Source: CAZPAH01 sp964584495 (GTDB lineage: Bacteria; Krumholzibacteriota; Krumholzibacteriia; Krumholzibacteriales; Krumholzibacteriaceae). From it: a stretch of 37,579 bases of DNA. Location: the NCBI GenBank assembly GCA_964584495.1, contig CAZPAH010000011.1:1-37579 (forward strand), in the 5' to 3' direction. The notes below the pieces were generated by a model. It was not told the origin of the DNA and did not search any database. It was given only the letters and a program-made list of their open reading frames with translations. This document shows positions 24,125-31,558 of this stretch, piece after piece (position 1 is the first letter of the stretch; every line of letters begins with the position of its first letter). A program made the position numbers and the translations under genes.

Positions 24125-25449
24125 CGTTTCAGACAATAACCGCTCTTGTAATATTTCTCCTCGCCTACTTTCTAATAATCACGGAAAGAATCCACAGGAC
24201 GAAGCTGGCGATAATGGGCGGCGTTCTTCTGGTGCTGTTCCATGTTATGAATCAATCCGAGGCCTTCGGTTTCATAGATTTCAACACCATAGGCCTTCTT
24301 ATCGGCATGATGCTCCTCATAAGCGTGATAAAAGAAACTGGGATATTCAGCTATCTCGCGATATGGATCGCCAAGAAGAGCAGAGGCGACAGTTGGAAAA
24401 TTCTCCTCTGGTTCTCGATCTTCACTGCGCTGGCCTCGGCACTTCTGGACAATGTCACTACCGTGCTTCTCATCGCTCCAATAACGATTCTTATAGCGGA
24501 GATGCTCGACATCACACCCTTTCCCTTTCTCGTGGCGGAGATACTCGCTTCCAACATAGGGGGAACGGCGACGTTGGTCGGGGATCCGCCCAACATCCTG
24601 ATAGGAAGCGCAGCGAACCTGTCGTTCCTGGACTTCATAATACACATGGGACCCATCTCAGTGGCCGTGCTGCTCGTCACGCTCGTGATAATCCGGATCG
24701 TTTTTGCGGGTCAGCTCAAAACCGGTCCGGTTGATTACAGCGAAGTCCTCGATGGCATGGACGAAACAAAGGTCATTAAGGATCGTCCGCTCCTCGTAAA
24801 GAGTCTCATCGTCCTTGGGCTCACGATAGGCGGATTCCTTGTACATGACTTACTCGATCTGAAGCCGGCCACCGTGGCGCTCGCGGGAGGCGGAATTCTC
24901 CTCATATGGAGCGGCACCGATATTGAAAAAAGGCTTGAAGAGATCGAATGGCCGACGCTTTTCTTTTTCATGGGCTTGTTCATTCTCGTGGGGGGCCTGG
25001 AAAAAGTGGGCCTTCTCGAAAAGCTCGCCGGGGGTGTTCTTTCCCTCAGCGATAACCTCACGGTTCTCTGTTTCGCCGTGCTCTGGGTATCGGCGATCGC
25101 CTCCGCGTTCCTGGATAACATACCGTTCGTCGCGGCGATGATTCCACTGCTGGCAAGGATCAGCACCGCCCTCTTTCCAAATATTCAGGGGCTCGACGAA
25201 GCGGCATATCAAATCTATCTCGTAGAAAAATCAATGCCCCTTTGGTGGAGCCTGGCCCTGGGGGCTTGCCTTGGAGGTAACGGAACCCTGATCGGCGCAT
25301 CCGCAAATGTGGTGATCGCGGGATTCAGCGAAAAGACAAAAAGCCCCCTTACGTTTAAAAACTACATCAGGTTCGGATTCCCCATGATGCTGGTATCGAT
25401 TGTACTATCGAGCGCCTATATCCTCTTGCGATACCTTCTCTTCCGATAA
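24121..25449 (+). CDS. ArsB/NhaD/SLC13-type ion permease
   Basis: A 442-residue inner-membrane transporter of the Ion Transporter superfamily with 11-13 predicted helices. The duplicated fold is visible: SALLDNVTTVLLIAP with GGTATLVGDPPNILIG in the first half, and SAFLDNIPFVAAMIP with GGNGTLIGASANVV in the second. These match the ArsB/NhaD and P-protein branch; citrate, arsenite or sodium could be the ion. No arsenic gene (arsR, arsC) is present, so the name ArsB should be avoided. It starts with GTG overlapping the CBS gene. Regulation by the adjacent EIIA and CBS proteins is suggested by the operon. Confidence 0.87.
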   Translation: MTFQTITALVIFLLAYFLIITERIHRTKLAIMGGVLLVLFHVMNQSEAFGFIDFNTIGLLIGMMLLISVIKETGIFSYLAIWIAKKSRGDSWKILLWFSIFTALASALLDNVTTVLLIAPITILIAEMLDITPFPFLVAEILASNIGGTATLVGDPPNILIGSAANLSFLDFIIHMGPISVAVLLVTLVIIRIVFAGQLKTGPVDYSEVLDGMDETKVIKDRPLLVKSLIVLGLTIGGFLVHDLLDLKPATVALAGGGILLIWSGTDIEKRLEEIEWPTLFFFMGLFILVGGLEKVGLLEKLAGGVLSLSDNLTVLCFAVLWVSAIASAFLDNIPFVAAMIPLLARISTALFPNIQGLDEAAYQIYLVEKSMPLWWSLALGACLGGNGTLIGASANVVIAGFSEKTKSPLTFKNYIRFGFPMMLVSIVLSSAYILLRYLLFR

Positions 25450-25476
25450 CCCACATGCTTAGGGAGGAAAAAGAAA

Positions 25477-25497
25477 GGGAAGGCGGTTCGCCTTCCC
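25477..25497 (-). terminator. Rho-independent terminator of the Spy/ZraP operon
   Basis: A 9-bp perfect stem GGGAAGGCG/CGCCTTCCC with a three-base loop. On the minus strand it is followed by TTTCTTTTTCC. On the plus strand no T-tract follows, so termination of the convergent permease transcript would be weaker. Confidence 0.8.
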
Positions 25498-25527
25498 TAA
25501 ACGGTCGAGATCTTCGATCTTTGGTTG

Positions 25528-26118
25528 TTATTTCTTCTTATCGATCTTGACCTCTTTCTGCTCGGTGCATTCCTTATCCTCGCCACACCCCATATATGAA
25601 TGGCGGTTCATTCCGGCCCGGCCTTTTCCCATCGAACCGCATTTCCCGCCGCTATGGCATCCACCCGCTTTTACCATTTCACCGGTGCAGCAACCTCCGC
25701 AGCCATTCATCATGCCGGGGCCGTGGTGCTTCAAAAAGAGCTTGAGTTGGTCGGGGCTCAGCAGATCCTTTGCCGCAAACAGAAGATCGATCTTGTTCTT
25801 GTGCAATTTGGCGTTTGAAGAGGCTATTTCTCCTGCAATCTTGTCTACGGCCTTGCGGCTGGCCTTTTCCTTGGTGAGCTCTTCCATCAGCTGCTCTTGA
25901 AGCTTTTCCTTCTCCGCCACGATGTCTATGTTCTTCATCTGGTTCTCGAGATGGAGCTTCTTCAGCTTCAGTTGAACTTCCTTGCTAAGGCCCATTCCAT
26001 CCTCGCAACAAGCCTCACCGGCCTTCATCTTCCCGTGCATTCCGGTTTGTGCCGCGAGAAAAACCGGTATCATAACGACCATAACCGCAATTATCAGAGC
26101 CCTCATGTTCCTGTTCAT
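25528..26118 (-). CDS. Periplasmic Spy/CpxP-like protein with Cys/His/Met-rich tail
   Basis: A 196-residue exported protein. The signal peptide ends near LAAQTG (about residue 25). Residues 45-130 are long charged helices (KEVQLKLKKLHLENQMKNID, then LLFAAKDLLSPDQLKLFLKHH), as in LTXXQ/Spy-type chaperones. The last 60 residues hold seven cysteines with His and Met (HHGPGMMNGCGGCCTGEM, GGCHSGGKC), strongly suggesting metal binding, probably copper or another soft metal. The start overlaps the stop of the preceding ZraP-like gene by four bases. Its operon is headed by an anti-sigma factor, so sigma-controlled metal stress is the likely setting. Confidence 0.75.
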   Translation of the reverse strand: MNRNMRALIIAVMVVMIPVFLAAQTGMHGKMKAGEACCEDGMGLSKEVQLKLKKLHLENQMKNIDIVAEKEKLQEQLMEELTKEKASRKAVDKIAGEIASSNAKLHKNKIDLLFAAKDLLSPDQLKLFLKHHGPGMMNGCGGCCTGEMVKAGGCHSGGKCGSMGKGRAGMNRHSYMGCGEDKECTEQKEVKIDKKK

Positions 26119-26648
26119 ATTTTCTTCCTTCCTCTTGTTTCATTTCTGACTGGGCAATCGTCCCGCTTGGGACAGCAGCCCGGACGCATGCTGCATCTTA
26201 TCAGATTTAAAAGCTTCTCGTTCTCTTCATCGGTGAGTATCTCTCGCGAGCGAAGGACCCTCTTGACGAGCCGTTTTTCCAGCTCTCCCTGAAGCAAGGA
26301 TATCTCGTCCACCTTGCCCATCACCACCGCCTCGTCGGGATTGTTTTCATGGAGAAGCACAACGAGCCCTTCCCTTGCCGAGGCCAGTTCCTTTCTGAGA
26401 GCCTTCTCCTCATCGGTCGACTGGGACAGCAGTTCGCTGAACTTCTTCGTCTTCTCCCCCGAAAGCCCGATACACTTCGCGAGACGCGTGCTCTTCACTT
26501 CAAAGGTATCCTTTGAATAGCTGCCCGCCCTTTCGGCTCTTCTCTCCGTTACGGATCGCATCGCCTTTCCCACCGCCAATGTGCCGAGCACTGAAAGATT
26601 GAAGGCGAGCGAAACAACAAGCATGATCTTGATGCCTCTGTTATTCAT
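26115..26648 (-). CDS. Periplasmic heavy-metal sensor-like protein (ZraP/Spy type), membrane anchored
   Basis: A 177-residue protein with one N-terminal hydrophobic segment (KIMLVVSLAFNLSVLGTLAVG), likely an uncleaved anchor, then a helical metal-resist/Spy-type region (LAKCIGLSGEKTKKFSELLSQSTDEEKALRKEL through REILTDEENEKLLNLI). Four cysteines near the C-terminus (RCSMRPGCCPKRDDCP) could bind metal. It overlaps the anti-sigma gene by eight bases and the following gene by four, so all three are one unit. Members of this family lower the threshold of envelope metal responses; direct evidence for a metal here is only the cysteines. Confidence 0.72.
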   Translation of the reverse strand: MNNRGIKIMLVVSLAFNLSVLGTLAVGKAMRSVTERRAERAGSYSKDTFEVKSTRLAKCIGLSGEKTKKFSELLSQSTDEEKALRKELASAREGLVVLLHENNPDEAVVMGKVDEISLLQGELEKRLVKRVLRSREILTDEENEKLLNLIRCSMRPGCCPKRDDCPVRNETRGRKKI

Positions 26649-27078
26649 CTTCCCCTCCTTCTGCGGCTGCGATGAGAATATCCCCTATCGAATCGGGCGG
26701 GTACTCATCCAGATGCTCGAGCTCGAGGACCGCGACCTCTTTTTCCGGAGTGAAAAAGGCCGAATCGAGATATCCGCCGACTTTTACGCCGAGAAATACG
26801 ACGACCGCTGCGGCCGCAGCGGTAGCTATCCTCAACCAGCCGGCCATTCTCACCGTCCCGACGTCCTCGACCTCGCGAAGAACTGCCTCCACTATCGATT
26901 CAGGAACCTCATGCTCCTCCAATCCCCTGTGGAGCGAATCGATCCTTGAAAACGATTCCTGTAGATGCCTGCAGCTTTCACACGCTTCCAGGTGACGCTT
27001 GAGACTCTCAACCTCTCCGGCGGAAGCCTCACCGTCAAGATCCCTGATAATCGATCTTTTGAATTCTTCGCATCGCAT
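26641..27078 (-). CDS. Anti-sigma factor with zinc-finger (ZAS/HC2 type)
   Basis: A membrane anti-sigma factor. The N-terminal zf-HC2 motif His-x3-Cys-x2-Cys (HLEACESC) follows an upstream Cys in RCEEFKRS, giving the ZAS signature. A helical linker leads to one transmembrane segment (WLRIATAAAAAVVVFLGV) and a short acidic periplasmic tail. ATG 27078 has GGAAGG seven bases upstream; the in-frame ATG at 27096 has none. It lies 92 bases downstream of an ECF sigma gene, and that gap is AT-rich with an inverted repeat, so it may have its own promoter. It probably holds the sigma factor until envelope signals act. Confidence 0.78.
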   Translation of the reverse strand: MRCEEFKRSIIRDLDGEASAGEVESLKRHLEACESCRHLQESFSRIDSLHRGLEEHEVPESIVEAVLREVEDVGTVRMAGWLRIATAAAAAVVVFLGVKVGGYLDSAFFTPEKEVAVLELEHLDEYPPDSIGDILIAAAEGGEDE

Positions 27079-27136
27079 CAGAATACCTTCCTTCATTTAT
27101 ATTAACGAAGAAACCCAATTAAACTTGCGGATATTC

Positions 27137-27151
27137 TTACAAAAATTGTAA
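27137..27151. repeat. Perfect inverted repeat, candidate operator
   Basis: TTACAA-AAA-TTGTAA lies in the 92-base AT-rich gap upstream of the anti-sigma/ZraP/Spy unit. It is symmetric enough for a dimeric regulator to bind, and AT-rich enough to be coincidence. Confidence 0.4.
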
Positions 27152-27170
27152 TTTATTAATTACGTTATAC

Positions 27171-27755
27171 TTACATTTTTTCTTCTTTCCTGAACCGTTC
27201 GAGCTCCGATGCCAGCCTTTCCCTGGCCCTGAAAAGGATCGATTCAACGGCGGAAACCGACTTACCCATGATCTTCGTTATTTCTTTATATGAAAATTCC
27301 TCCCCCACCCGCAGCTCGATCGCCGTTCTCCATTCGACCGGAAGCCTTGATAAGGCCTCTTTGTAGGCTCCGTGCAGCTCGGAGACTTCCATATACTCTT
27401 CAGGATCGGACTTCATCACCTTCCGGGTGGTCCGGTCGCCGCCGAAATCGAGCGCCTGCTCCAACGACACGGTACCTTTTGCCTTGCGCTTTCTGGAAAA
27501 GCTTACGGCGAGGTTGAACGCGATCCTGTAAAGGAAGGTTCGGAATGAGGCCGTCTTCCTATAACGTGAAGAGCTTCTGTAAAGATTTACGAACAGCTGC
27601 TGCGTAAGATCTTCCGCGTCCTCGATCGATCCGGTGGAACGGAGAAAATAATTGAAGACGGCCTTCTCGTGCCTATTCATCAATACTCTGAAGGCATCCG
27701 TATTGCCCAGCGCGATGGAATGCATCAACGCAGCATCGTCGAGTTCTTCTATCAT
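27171..27755 (-). CDS. ECF-type RNA polymerase sigma factor
   Basis: A 194-residue sigma-70 family member with region 2 (about 20-90; HEKAVFNYFLRSTGSIEDAEDLTQQLFVNLYRS, then FRTFLYRIAFNLAVSFSRKRK) and region 4 (about 130-185; LSRLPVEWRTAIELRVGEEFSYKEITKIMGKSVSAVESILFRARERL). Regions 1 and 3 are missing, as in ECF sigmas. It shares four bases with the upstream MBL-hydrolase gene (ATGA), which sets it at the end of that unit, and precedes the anti-sigma gene. It would direct transcription of an envelope or metal-stress regulon. Its target promoters cannot be named. Confidence 0.9.
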   Translation of the reverse strand: MIEELDDAALMHSIALGNTDAFRVLMNRHEKAVFNYFLRSTGSIEDAEDLTQQLFVNLYRSSSRYRKTASFRTFLYRIAFNLAVSFSRKRKAKGTVSLEQALDFGGDRTTRKVMKSDPEEYMEVSELHGAYKEALSRLPVEWRTAIELRVGEEFSYKEITKIMGKSVSAVESILFRARERLASELERFRKEEKM

Positions 27756-28594
27756 ATCTTGATTATTTCCGAGACCTCGTATCGTCCCCTGTTGTTAATC
27801 GAAACCCTGCACGCCGCTATCGATGGATCATGCTCGAAAAAAAGTATCCATTTCCCGTCGGCGGCACGCTTGAGAAACCGTTTTTTCTCTTCCAGCGTTT
27901 GAAGGGGATAATGATCATAAGCCATTATGTACGGCAGGTTGACATGCGAGGCGAGCGGTATGAGATCTCCGCAGTACAGCAGGCTGCCCTCTGGAGTCTC
28001 GATAAGAACGACCTGGTGCCCGGGAGTGTGACCCAGAGTGGGAATGACCCTGACTCCTGGAAATATTTCCTGCTCTCCTTCGACAAGATGGAGCCTGCCC
28101 TTCTCCTTGATAGGAACGAAATTCTCCGGGAAAAAACTTGCCCTGTCTTTCTCGTTGGGATTGAGGGCCGCTTCCCATTGACTTTTTTGAATATGGTGGG
28201 TGGCGGCGGGAAGCGAGAGGGCGATATTCCCGCCGGAATCGTAATAAGTGTATCCCCCCGCATGATCGAAGTGAAGATGCGTCGCGATAGCGTCGGTTAT
28301 CGAATCCGGATCTATCCCCGATGACTTGAGCGATTCCCTGAAAGGACCGCATTCGATTACATAGTTGCCGACCATTTTTTCATCAAGCTTGTCCCCGGCG
28401 CCGCAATCGATCACCGCCCTTCTTCCACCTCCCTCTATATACAACGCCCTCATATGCATCGAAATACGGTTGTTTCCATCTGCCGGATCGGTTTTCTTCC
28501 AGAGAACCTTGGGGACCACGCCGAACATCGCTCCTCCATCGAGACGGAACCTGCCCGTCTCGACGGGCCTCAATTCGAAACCGCCCAGCTTCAT
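27752..28594 (-). CDS. Metallo-beta-lactamase-fold hydrolase
   Basis: A 280-residue cytoplasmic hydrolase with the MBL zinc site His106-x-His108-x-Asp110-His111 (THLHFDHAGG), then LGHTPGH and LLYCGDLIP. The N-terminal part FGVVPKVLWKK resembles the lactonase/AiiA-like or ABC-hydrolase branch (PP00055-type). Lactonase, esterase and phosphodiesterase activities are all possible. The start overlaps YbjQ's stop by one base, and its stop overlaps the next ECF sigma gene by four. Why a hydrolase lies between two sigma units is not known; it may make or remove a signal. Confidence 0.83.
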   Translation of the reverse strand: MKLGGFELRPVETGRFRLDGGAMFGVVPKVLWKKTDPADGNNRISMHMRALYIEGGGRRAVIDCGAGDKLDEKMVGNYVIECGPFRESLKSSGIDPDSITDAIATHLHFDHAGGYTYYDSGGNIALSLPAATHHIQKSQWEAALNPNEKDRASFFPENFVPIKEKGRLHLVEGEQEIFPGVRVIPTLGHTPGHQVVLIETPEGSLLYCGDLIPLASHVNLPYIMAYDHYPLQTLEEKKRFLKRAADGKWILFFEHDPSIAACRVSINNRGRYEVSEIIKI

Positions 28595-28914
28595 TACCTT
28601 TCCTCCACGATGACGGCGGTTCCATAGGCGAGCAGCTCGGCAGCGCCGTTCATCATCGAAGAGGTCGTGAAACGGAATCCCATAATCGCGTTGGCGCCGA
28701 TCGATTCCGCCTCGGTCACCATTCTGTCGATAGCCTGTTCGCGTGATTCGGCTATCATCTTCGTGTATTCCACGATCTCCCCTCCGGCGATATTTCTCAA
28801 TCCGGCCATTACATCGTGCCCGATATTTCTTGCCCTTATCGAATTACCCCTTACCAGGCCTAGGACTCCGATCACCTTTTTACCCGGTATCTCATCGCAT
28901 GTTACTATGAGCAT
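28594..28914 (-). CDS. YbjQ/UPF0145 family protein
   Basis: A 106-residue cytoplasmic protein of the YbjQ (heavy-metal-binding domain, DUF74) family. The typical blocks are GKKVIGVLGLVRGNSIRARNIG, YTKMIAESREQAIDRMVTEAESIGANAIMGFRFTTS and ELLAYGTAVIV. The family is known as a pentamer in crystal structures, and its function is not settled. It lies 25 bases after the second anti-sigma gene, which supports co-transcription. Confidence 0.87.
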   Translation of the reverse strand: MLIVTCDEIPGKKVIGVLGLVRGNSIRARNIGHDVMAGLRNIAGGEIVEYTKMIAESREQAIDRMVTEAESIGANAIMGFRFTTSSMMNGAAELLAYGTAVIVEER

Positions 28915-28939
28915 CTACAGACCTCCAAGCCGGCTGCAC

Positions 28940-29374
28940 TCATCTTATTACATCCCTATACCTATCGCTCTTGCGCTGGTGGATCCTTTCCCTGATGACC
29001 GATACCAAAAGCAGCAAAACTCCAAGAATTATTACAAGACCCGCCGTCTTTATGAAAGAAAATTCCCCGAGATTGCGCACGCTCCTGTATATCTCGTAGG
29101 CGGCGATAAGAACGGCTCCCAGAACAAAGAGGATCCAACCGGTTTTCCTTTCGATCCTTCTATAGATCGATTTCCAGTATCCATCCCAGAATATATCGAT
29201 CGGGTCTTTTATCGTCACCCTTTCCGTCAGTCTCTTCAATTCGCTGAACCGGGCGATCTGATTTCTGCATTCTTCGCATCCCTCAATATGTTTCAGAAAC
29301 CGATCCTTCTCTTCGTCGGACATCTCTCCATCCATGTATCGCATTCCGTCTTCTTCCATCCGCTTGCAGCTCAT
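28940..29374 (-). CDS. Anti-sigma factor with zinc-finger and two TM segments
   Basis: A 144-residue membrane protein. The N-terminus holds zf-HC2 elements: Cys3 (MSCKRMEE) and His-x3-Cys-x2-Cys in HIEGCEEC, as in ZAS anti-sigma factors. Two hydrophobic segments follow (about 80-95, GWILFVLGAVLIAAY, and 110-127, AGLVIILGVLLLLVSV) with a basic tail. It overlaps the upstream ECF sigma gene by four bases, the classic layout of a sigma and its own inhibitor. Confidence 0.82.
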   Translation of the reverse strand: MSCKRMEEDGMRYMDGEMSDEEKDRFLKHIEGCEECRNQIARFSELKRLTERVTIKDPIDIFWDGYWKSIYRRIERKTGWILFVLGAVLIAAYEIYRSVRNLGEFSFIKTAGLVIILGVLLLLVSVIRERIHQRKSDRYRDVIR

Positions 29375-29964
29375 TTCGCATCATCCCCTTCCTGCCCGGA
29401 TCGGTCGCGGAAATCCTCGAGGACTCCGCAAAGAGCCTTTCGTGCGTAGAAGAGCCTGGACATTACCGTTCCCTCCGAGATCCCCAGCGAATCGGCTATC
29501 TCTCTGTAAGAAAGCTCCTGAAAACAGCGAAGCACGATAATCTCCCTGTGCTCCGGGGAAAGCTCGAACAAACCTCTCCAGAGAGCCTCTATTTTCTCCT
29601 TGGTAACGAGAACGGACTCCGGGGATGCCTGCGCGCTCTCTTTTTCCACAAGAACATCAATCGATATCTCCCTCCTACCAGTCCTCTTGCGAATGAAATT
29701 GAGGCACCTGTTCCTGAGAATCTTGTAGAACCAGGGGAAAAACGGCCTTTCGGCGTCAAAGCTCTCGCGGGCGTGATGCGCCGCCATGAAGGATTCCTGC
29801 GAGAGATCCCTCGCATCCTCAATGTTGCCGACCATGCCGAGGGCAACGGAATAAGCCCGCGCTCTCGTAGCCTCGACAATTTCCTCGAACGCCCTTACAC
29901 TGCCTCCTTTCCAGGCGACAAGCGTCTCTCTCGAAATGTCGACCACCTTCCCGATCCCGCTCAT
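29371..29964 (-). CDS. ECF-type RNA polymerase sigma factor (second)
   Basis: A 197-residue ECF sigma with region 2 (about 30-95; EIVEATRARAYSVALGMVGNIEDARDLSQESFM, WFYKILRNRCLNFIRKRTGRRE) and region 4 (about 130-180; LSPEHREIIVLRCFQELSYREIADSLGISEGTVMSRLFYARKAL). It is the first gene of a run that continues through anti-sigma, YbjQ and MBL hydrolase to the other ECF gene. The promoter at 30023-30051 lies just upstream. An earlier hairpin terminator is set between that promoter and the gene. Confidence 0.9.
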   Translation of the reverse strand: MSGIGKVVDISRETLVAWKGGSVRAFEEIVEATRARAYSVALGMVGNIEDARDLSQESFMAAHHARESFDAERPFFPWFYKILRNRCLNFIRKRTGRREISIDVLVEKESAQASPESVLVTKEKIEALWRGLFELSPEHREIIVLRCFQELSYREIADSLGISEGTVMSRLFYARKALCGVLEDFRDRSGQEGDDAK

Positions 29965-29995
29965 AGTAGGTACACCTTCAAATACTTAATATTCA

Positions 29996-30019
29996 TAAAA
30001 AAGCACCATGTAAGGTGCT
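29996..30019 (-). terminator. Rho-independent terminator of the DUF4870 gene
   Basis: On the minus strand AGCACC, TTACAT loop, GGTGCT and a T6 tract. It follows the stop at 30100 by about 80 bases. It overlaps the predicted transcription start of the next gene's promoter, which lies inside its 5' arm. Confidence 0.75.
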
Positions 30020-30022
30020 CAT

Positions 30023-30051
30023 AATATACTCCGGCGGTAATTCACTGTAAA
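30023..30051 (-). promoter_or_regulatory. Promoter of the second ECF sigma operon
   Basis: TTTACA, exactly 17 bases, then TATATT. Each hexamer differs from consensus by one base. Transcription would start near 30016, within the 5' arm of the adjacent terminator hairpin. Confidence 0.6.
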
Positions 30052-30099
30052 TGCCGATTATTCAGGGCCCCGAAGGAAATCCGGCCTGATAGGAGACTC

Positions 30100-30531
30100 T
30101 CAAGCGTCTCCGTTCACATCACCCTCGTCATCTTCCTGTCCGGAGCCACCCTCATTGCGTCTCTGGGTTTCTTTCTCTCCGGTTTTATCCCATCCCTCCC
30201 CGAAAGCCTGGCGTCTCACGATCTCTCCGACAAGGGGCAGCTCATACATCTTTTCCCTAACGGCCTGATACATCATGAAAACCCAGGCTGCGAGAAAGGC
30301 CAGCTGTAAAAGCGCCCTGAGGAACGAGAACCGCACGACACTGTTTATCACCACCCCGTATATAGAGAAGAATATCCAAAAGAGTATCGACTGTACTGCG
30401 TGAAACCGTACAAGGCGGTTTTTCTTCTCGATCAGAAGAAAAACGAGACCGCCAAAGAATGGAACCAGATAGGTCAACAGGCAAACGATACCCAGCGGTA
30501 ATGGAGTAACATGCTTTTCATTGCCGTCCAT
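30100..30531 (-). CDS. DUF4870-type small membrane protein
   Basis: A 143-residue membrane protein with three or four helices: LPLGIVCLLTYLVPFFGGLVFLLIEK, then RFHAVQSILFWIFFSIYGVVI and LLQLAFLAAWVFMMYQAVR. The segments KNRLVRFHAVQSI and AVREKMYELPLVGEI are typical of DUF4870/Tic20-like proteins. The C-terminal 35 residues are acidic and disordered. ATG 30531 has GGAGG seven bases before it; a TTG at 30534 is too close. The function is unknown. Confidence 0.78.
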   Translation of the reverse strand: MDGNEKHVTPLPLGIVCLLTYLVPFFGGLVFLLIEKKNRLVRFHAVQSILFWIFFSIYGVVINSVVRFSFLRALLQLAFLAAWVFMMYQAVREKMYELPLVGEIVRRQAFGEGWDKTGEKETQRRNEGGSGQEDDEGDVNGDA

Positions 30532-30607
30532 CAACGAACCTCCATGGATTAATGCCTTCGCGTTCCGTCACCAGAAATTGAACGAATTCATTTCCGGTTT
30601 TGTTTCC

Positions 30608-30621
30608 ATCTTTTAAAAGAT
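30608..30621. repeat. 14-bp perfect AT-rich palindrome
   Basis: ATCTTTTAAAAGAT lies in the 109-bp gap between the SAM hydrolase stop and the DUF4870 gene start. It could be a regulator site or chance. Confidence 0.3.
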
Positions 30622-30640
30622 CCCCCCACCCGAAGCGACA

Positions 30641-31495
30641 TCACCTACCGTCCGCCTCAGAAGGATTCTCGCAGGTCAGGAAGATCTCGAACGACTTCTT
30701 CTCGGTAAGTCCCAGCAGTTTGAAAGCGTTTCCCATGTTAACCGCTATTTCCAAGAATCCCCAGCTATCGATAAGGGCTATCAATTTACCTATCTCTCCC
30801 TGCTCGTAATACCTCTTGATGCCTCTGATCCGCTTCCTCTGTATCCGTATATCGATCTTGTCGAAGGAAACGTTATCTCCGAAAACCCCGGTCAGATATT
30901 CTTCGCTTATATTGGTAATTATATTTCCGAAGGTGTCGACGTAGACGGCCCGTCCGGATATCTCCTCCTTTTTATTGATAAAAGGCTTGAGAGCCGGTAC
31001 CGTCAGCACCGATTTCATCTCGCTGCCTATCTCGTGCGGCTTCACGCCCAGCGAGAGATGGGTCGCCACGGGAGCAAGGATGTCCCTCCCGAGAAACGTG
31101 TCTCCGCGCTTCGGCAACGTGTAATCGCCCCGCCTGACCTCGAAAACCTTTCTCGCCTCTCCCCTTTCGAAGATGAAGCTTAAAATCCCGTTATCCGGAG
31201 CTACGAAAAGGTAGCGGTCGGTCTCGACAACGATATTTTTACGCTCGCTTCCCACTCCGGGATCGACAACGCAAAGGAAGATCGTCCCGTCGGGAAAATA
31301 GCTGAAACTATTCCCAAGTATGAACGATCCTTCCCGGACATCGTTCGTCGAAACATCGTGACAGAGATCCACTATCCTGACGGCGGGATTGATCCCCAGT
31401 ATAACCCCTTTCATGACACCAAGATACCAGTTGTGCCAGCTGAAATCGGTCAGCAGGGCGATAATTGGACTGCTTTTTAGTACTTTTCCGGTCAT
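30641..31495 (-). CDS. SAM hydroxide adenosyltransferase (DUF62 family)
   Basis: A cytoplasmic enzyme that splits S-adenosylmethionine with water to adenosine and methionine, related to the fluorinases. The 284-residue protein has IIALLTDFSWHNWYLGVMKGVI at its N-terminus, FLCVVDPGVGSERKNIVV, FVAPDNGILSF, and in the C-terminal domain GRAVYVDTFGNIITNI with KLIALIDSWGFLEIAVNMGNA. These are the diagnostic DUF62 blocks. The chlorinase and fluorinase specificity loop is not evident. It has a very strong promoter of its own and stands as a single gene. Confidence 0.9.
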   Translation of the reverse strand: MTGKVLKSSPIIALLTDFSWHNWYLGVMKGVILGINPAVRIVDLCHDVSTNDVREGSFILGNSFSYFPDGTIFLCVVDPGVGSERKNIVVETDRYLFVAPDNGILSFIFERGEARKVFEVRRGDYTLPKRGDTFLGRDILAPVATHLSLGVKPHEIGSEMKSVLTVPALKPFINKKEEISGRAVYVDTFGNIITNISEEYLTGVFGDNVSFDKIDIRIQRKRIRGIKRYYEQGEIGKLIALIDSWGFLEIAVNMGNAFKLLGLTEKKSFEIFLTCENPSEADGR

Positions 31496-31558
31496 AATAC
31501 CAGCCGCCTTCCATAAAGACAGGGCAATGCCGAATCCCGACAGGGACCTTTGCCGCTG

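Noticed and set aside
24121..25449. Naming the permease ArsB
   Set aside because: ArsB, NhaD, citrate and P-protein carriers share the fold; no arsenic genes are near, so the substrate is left open.
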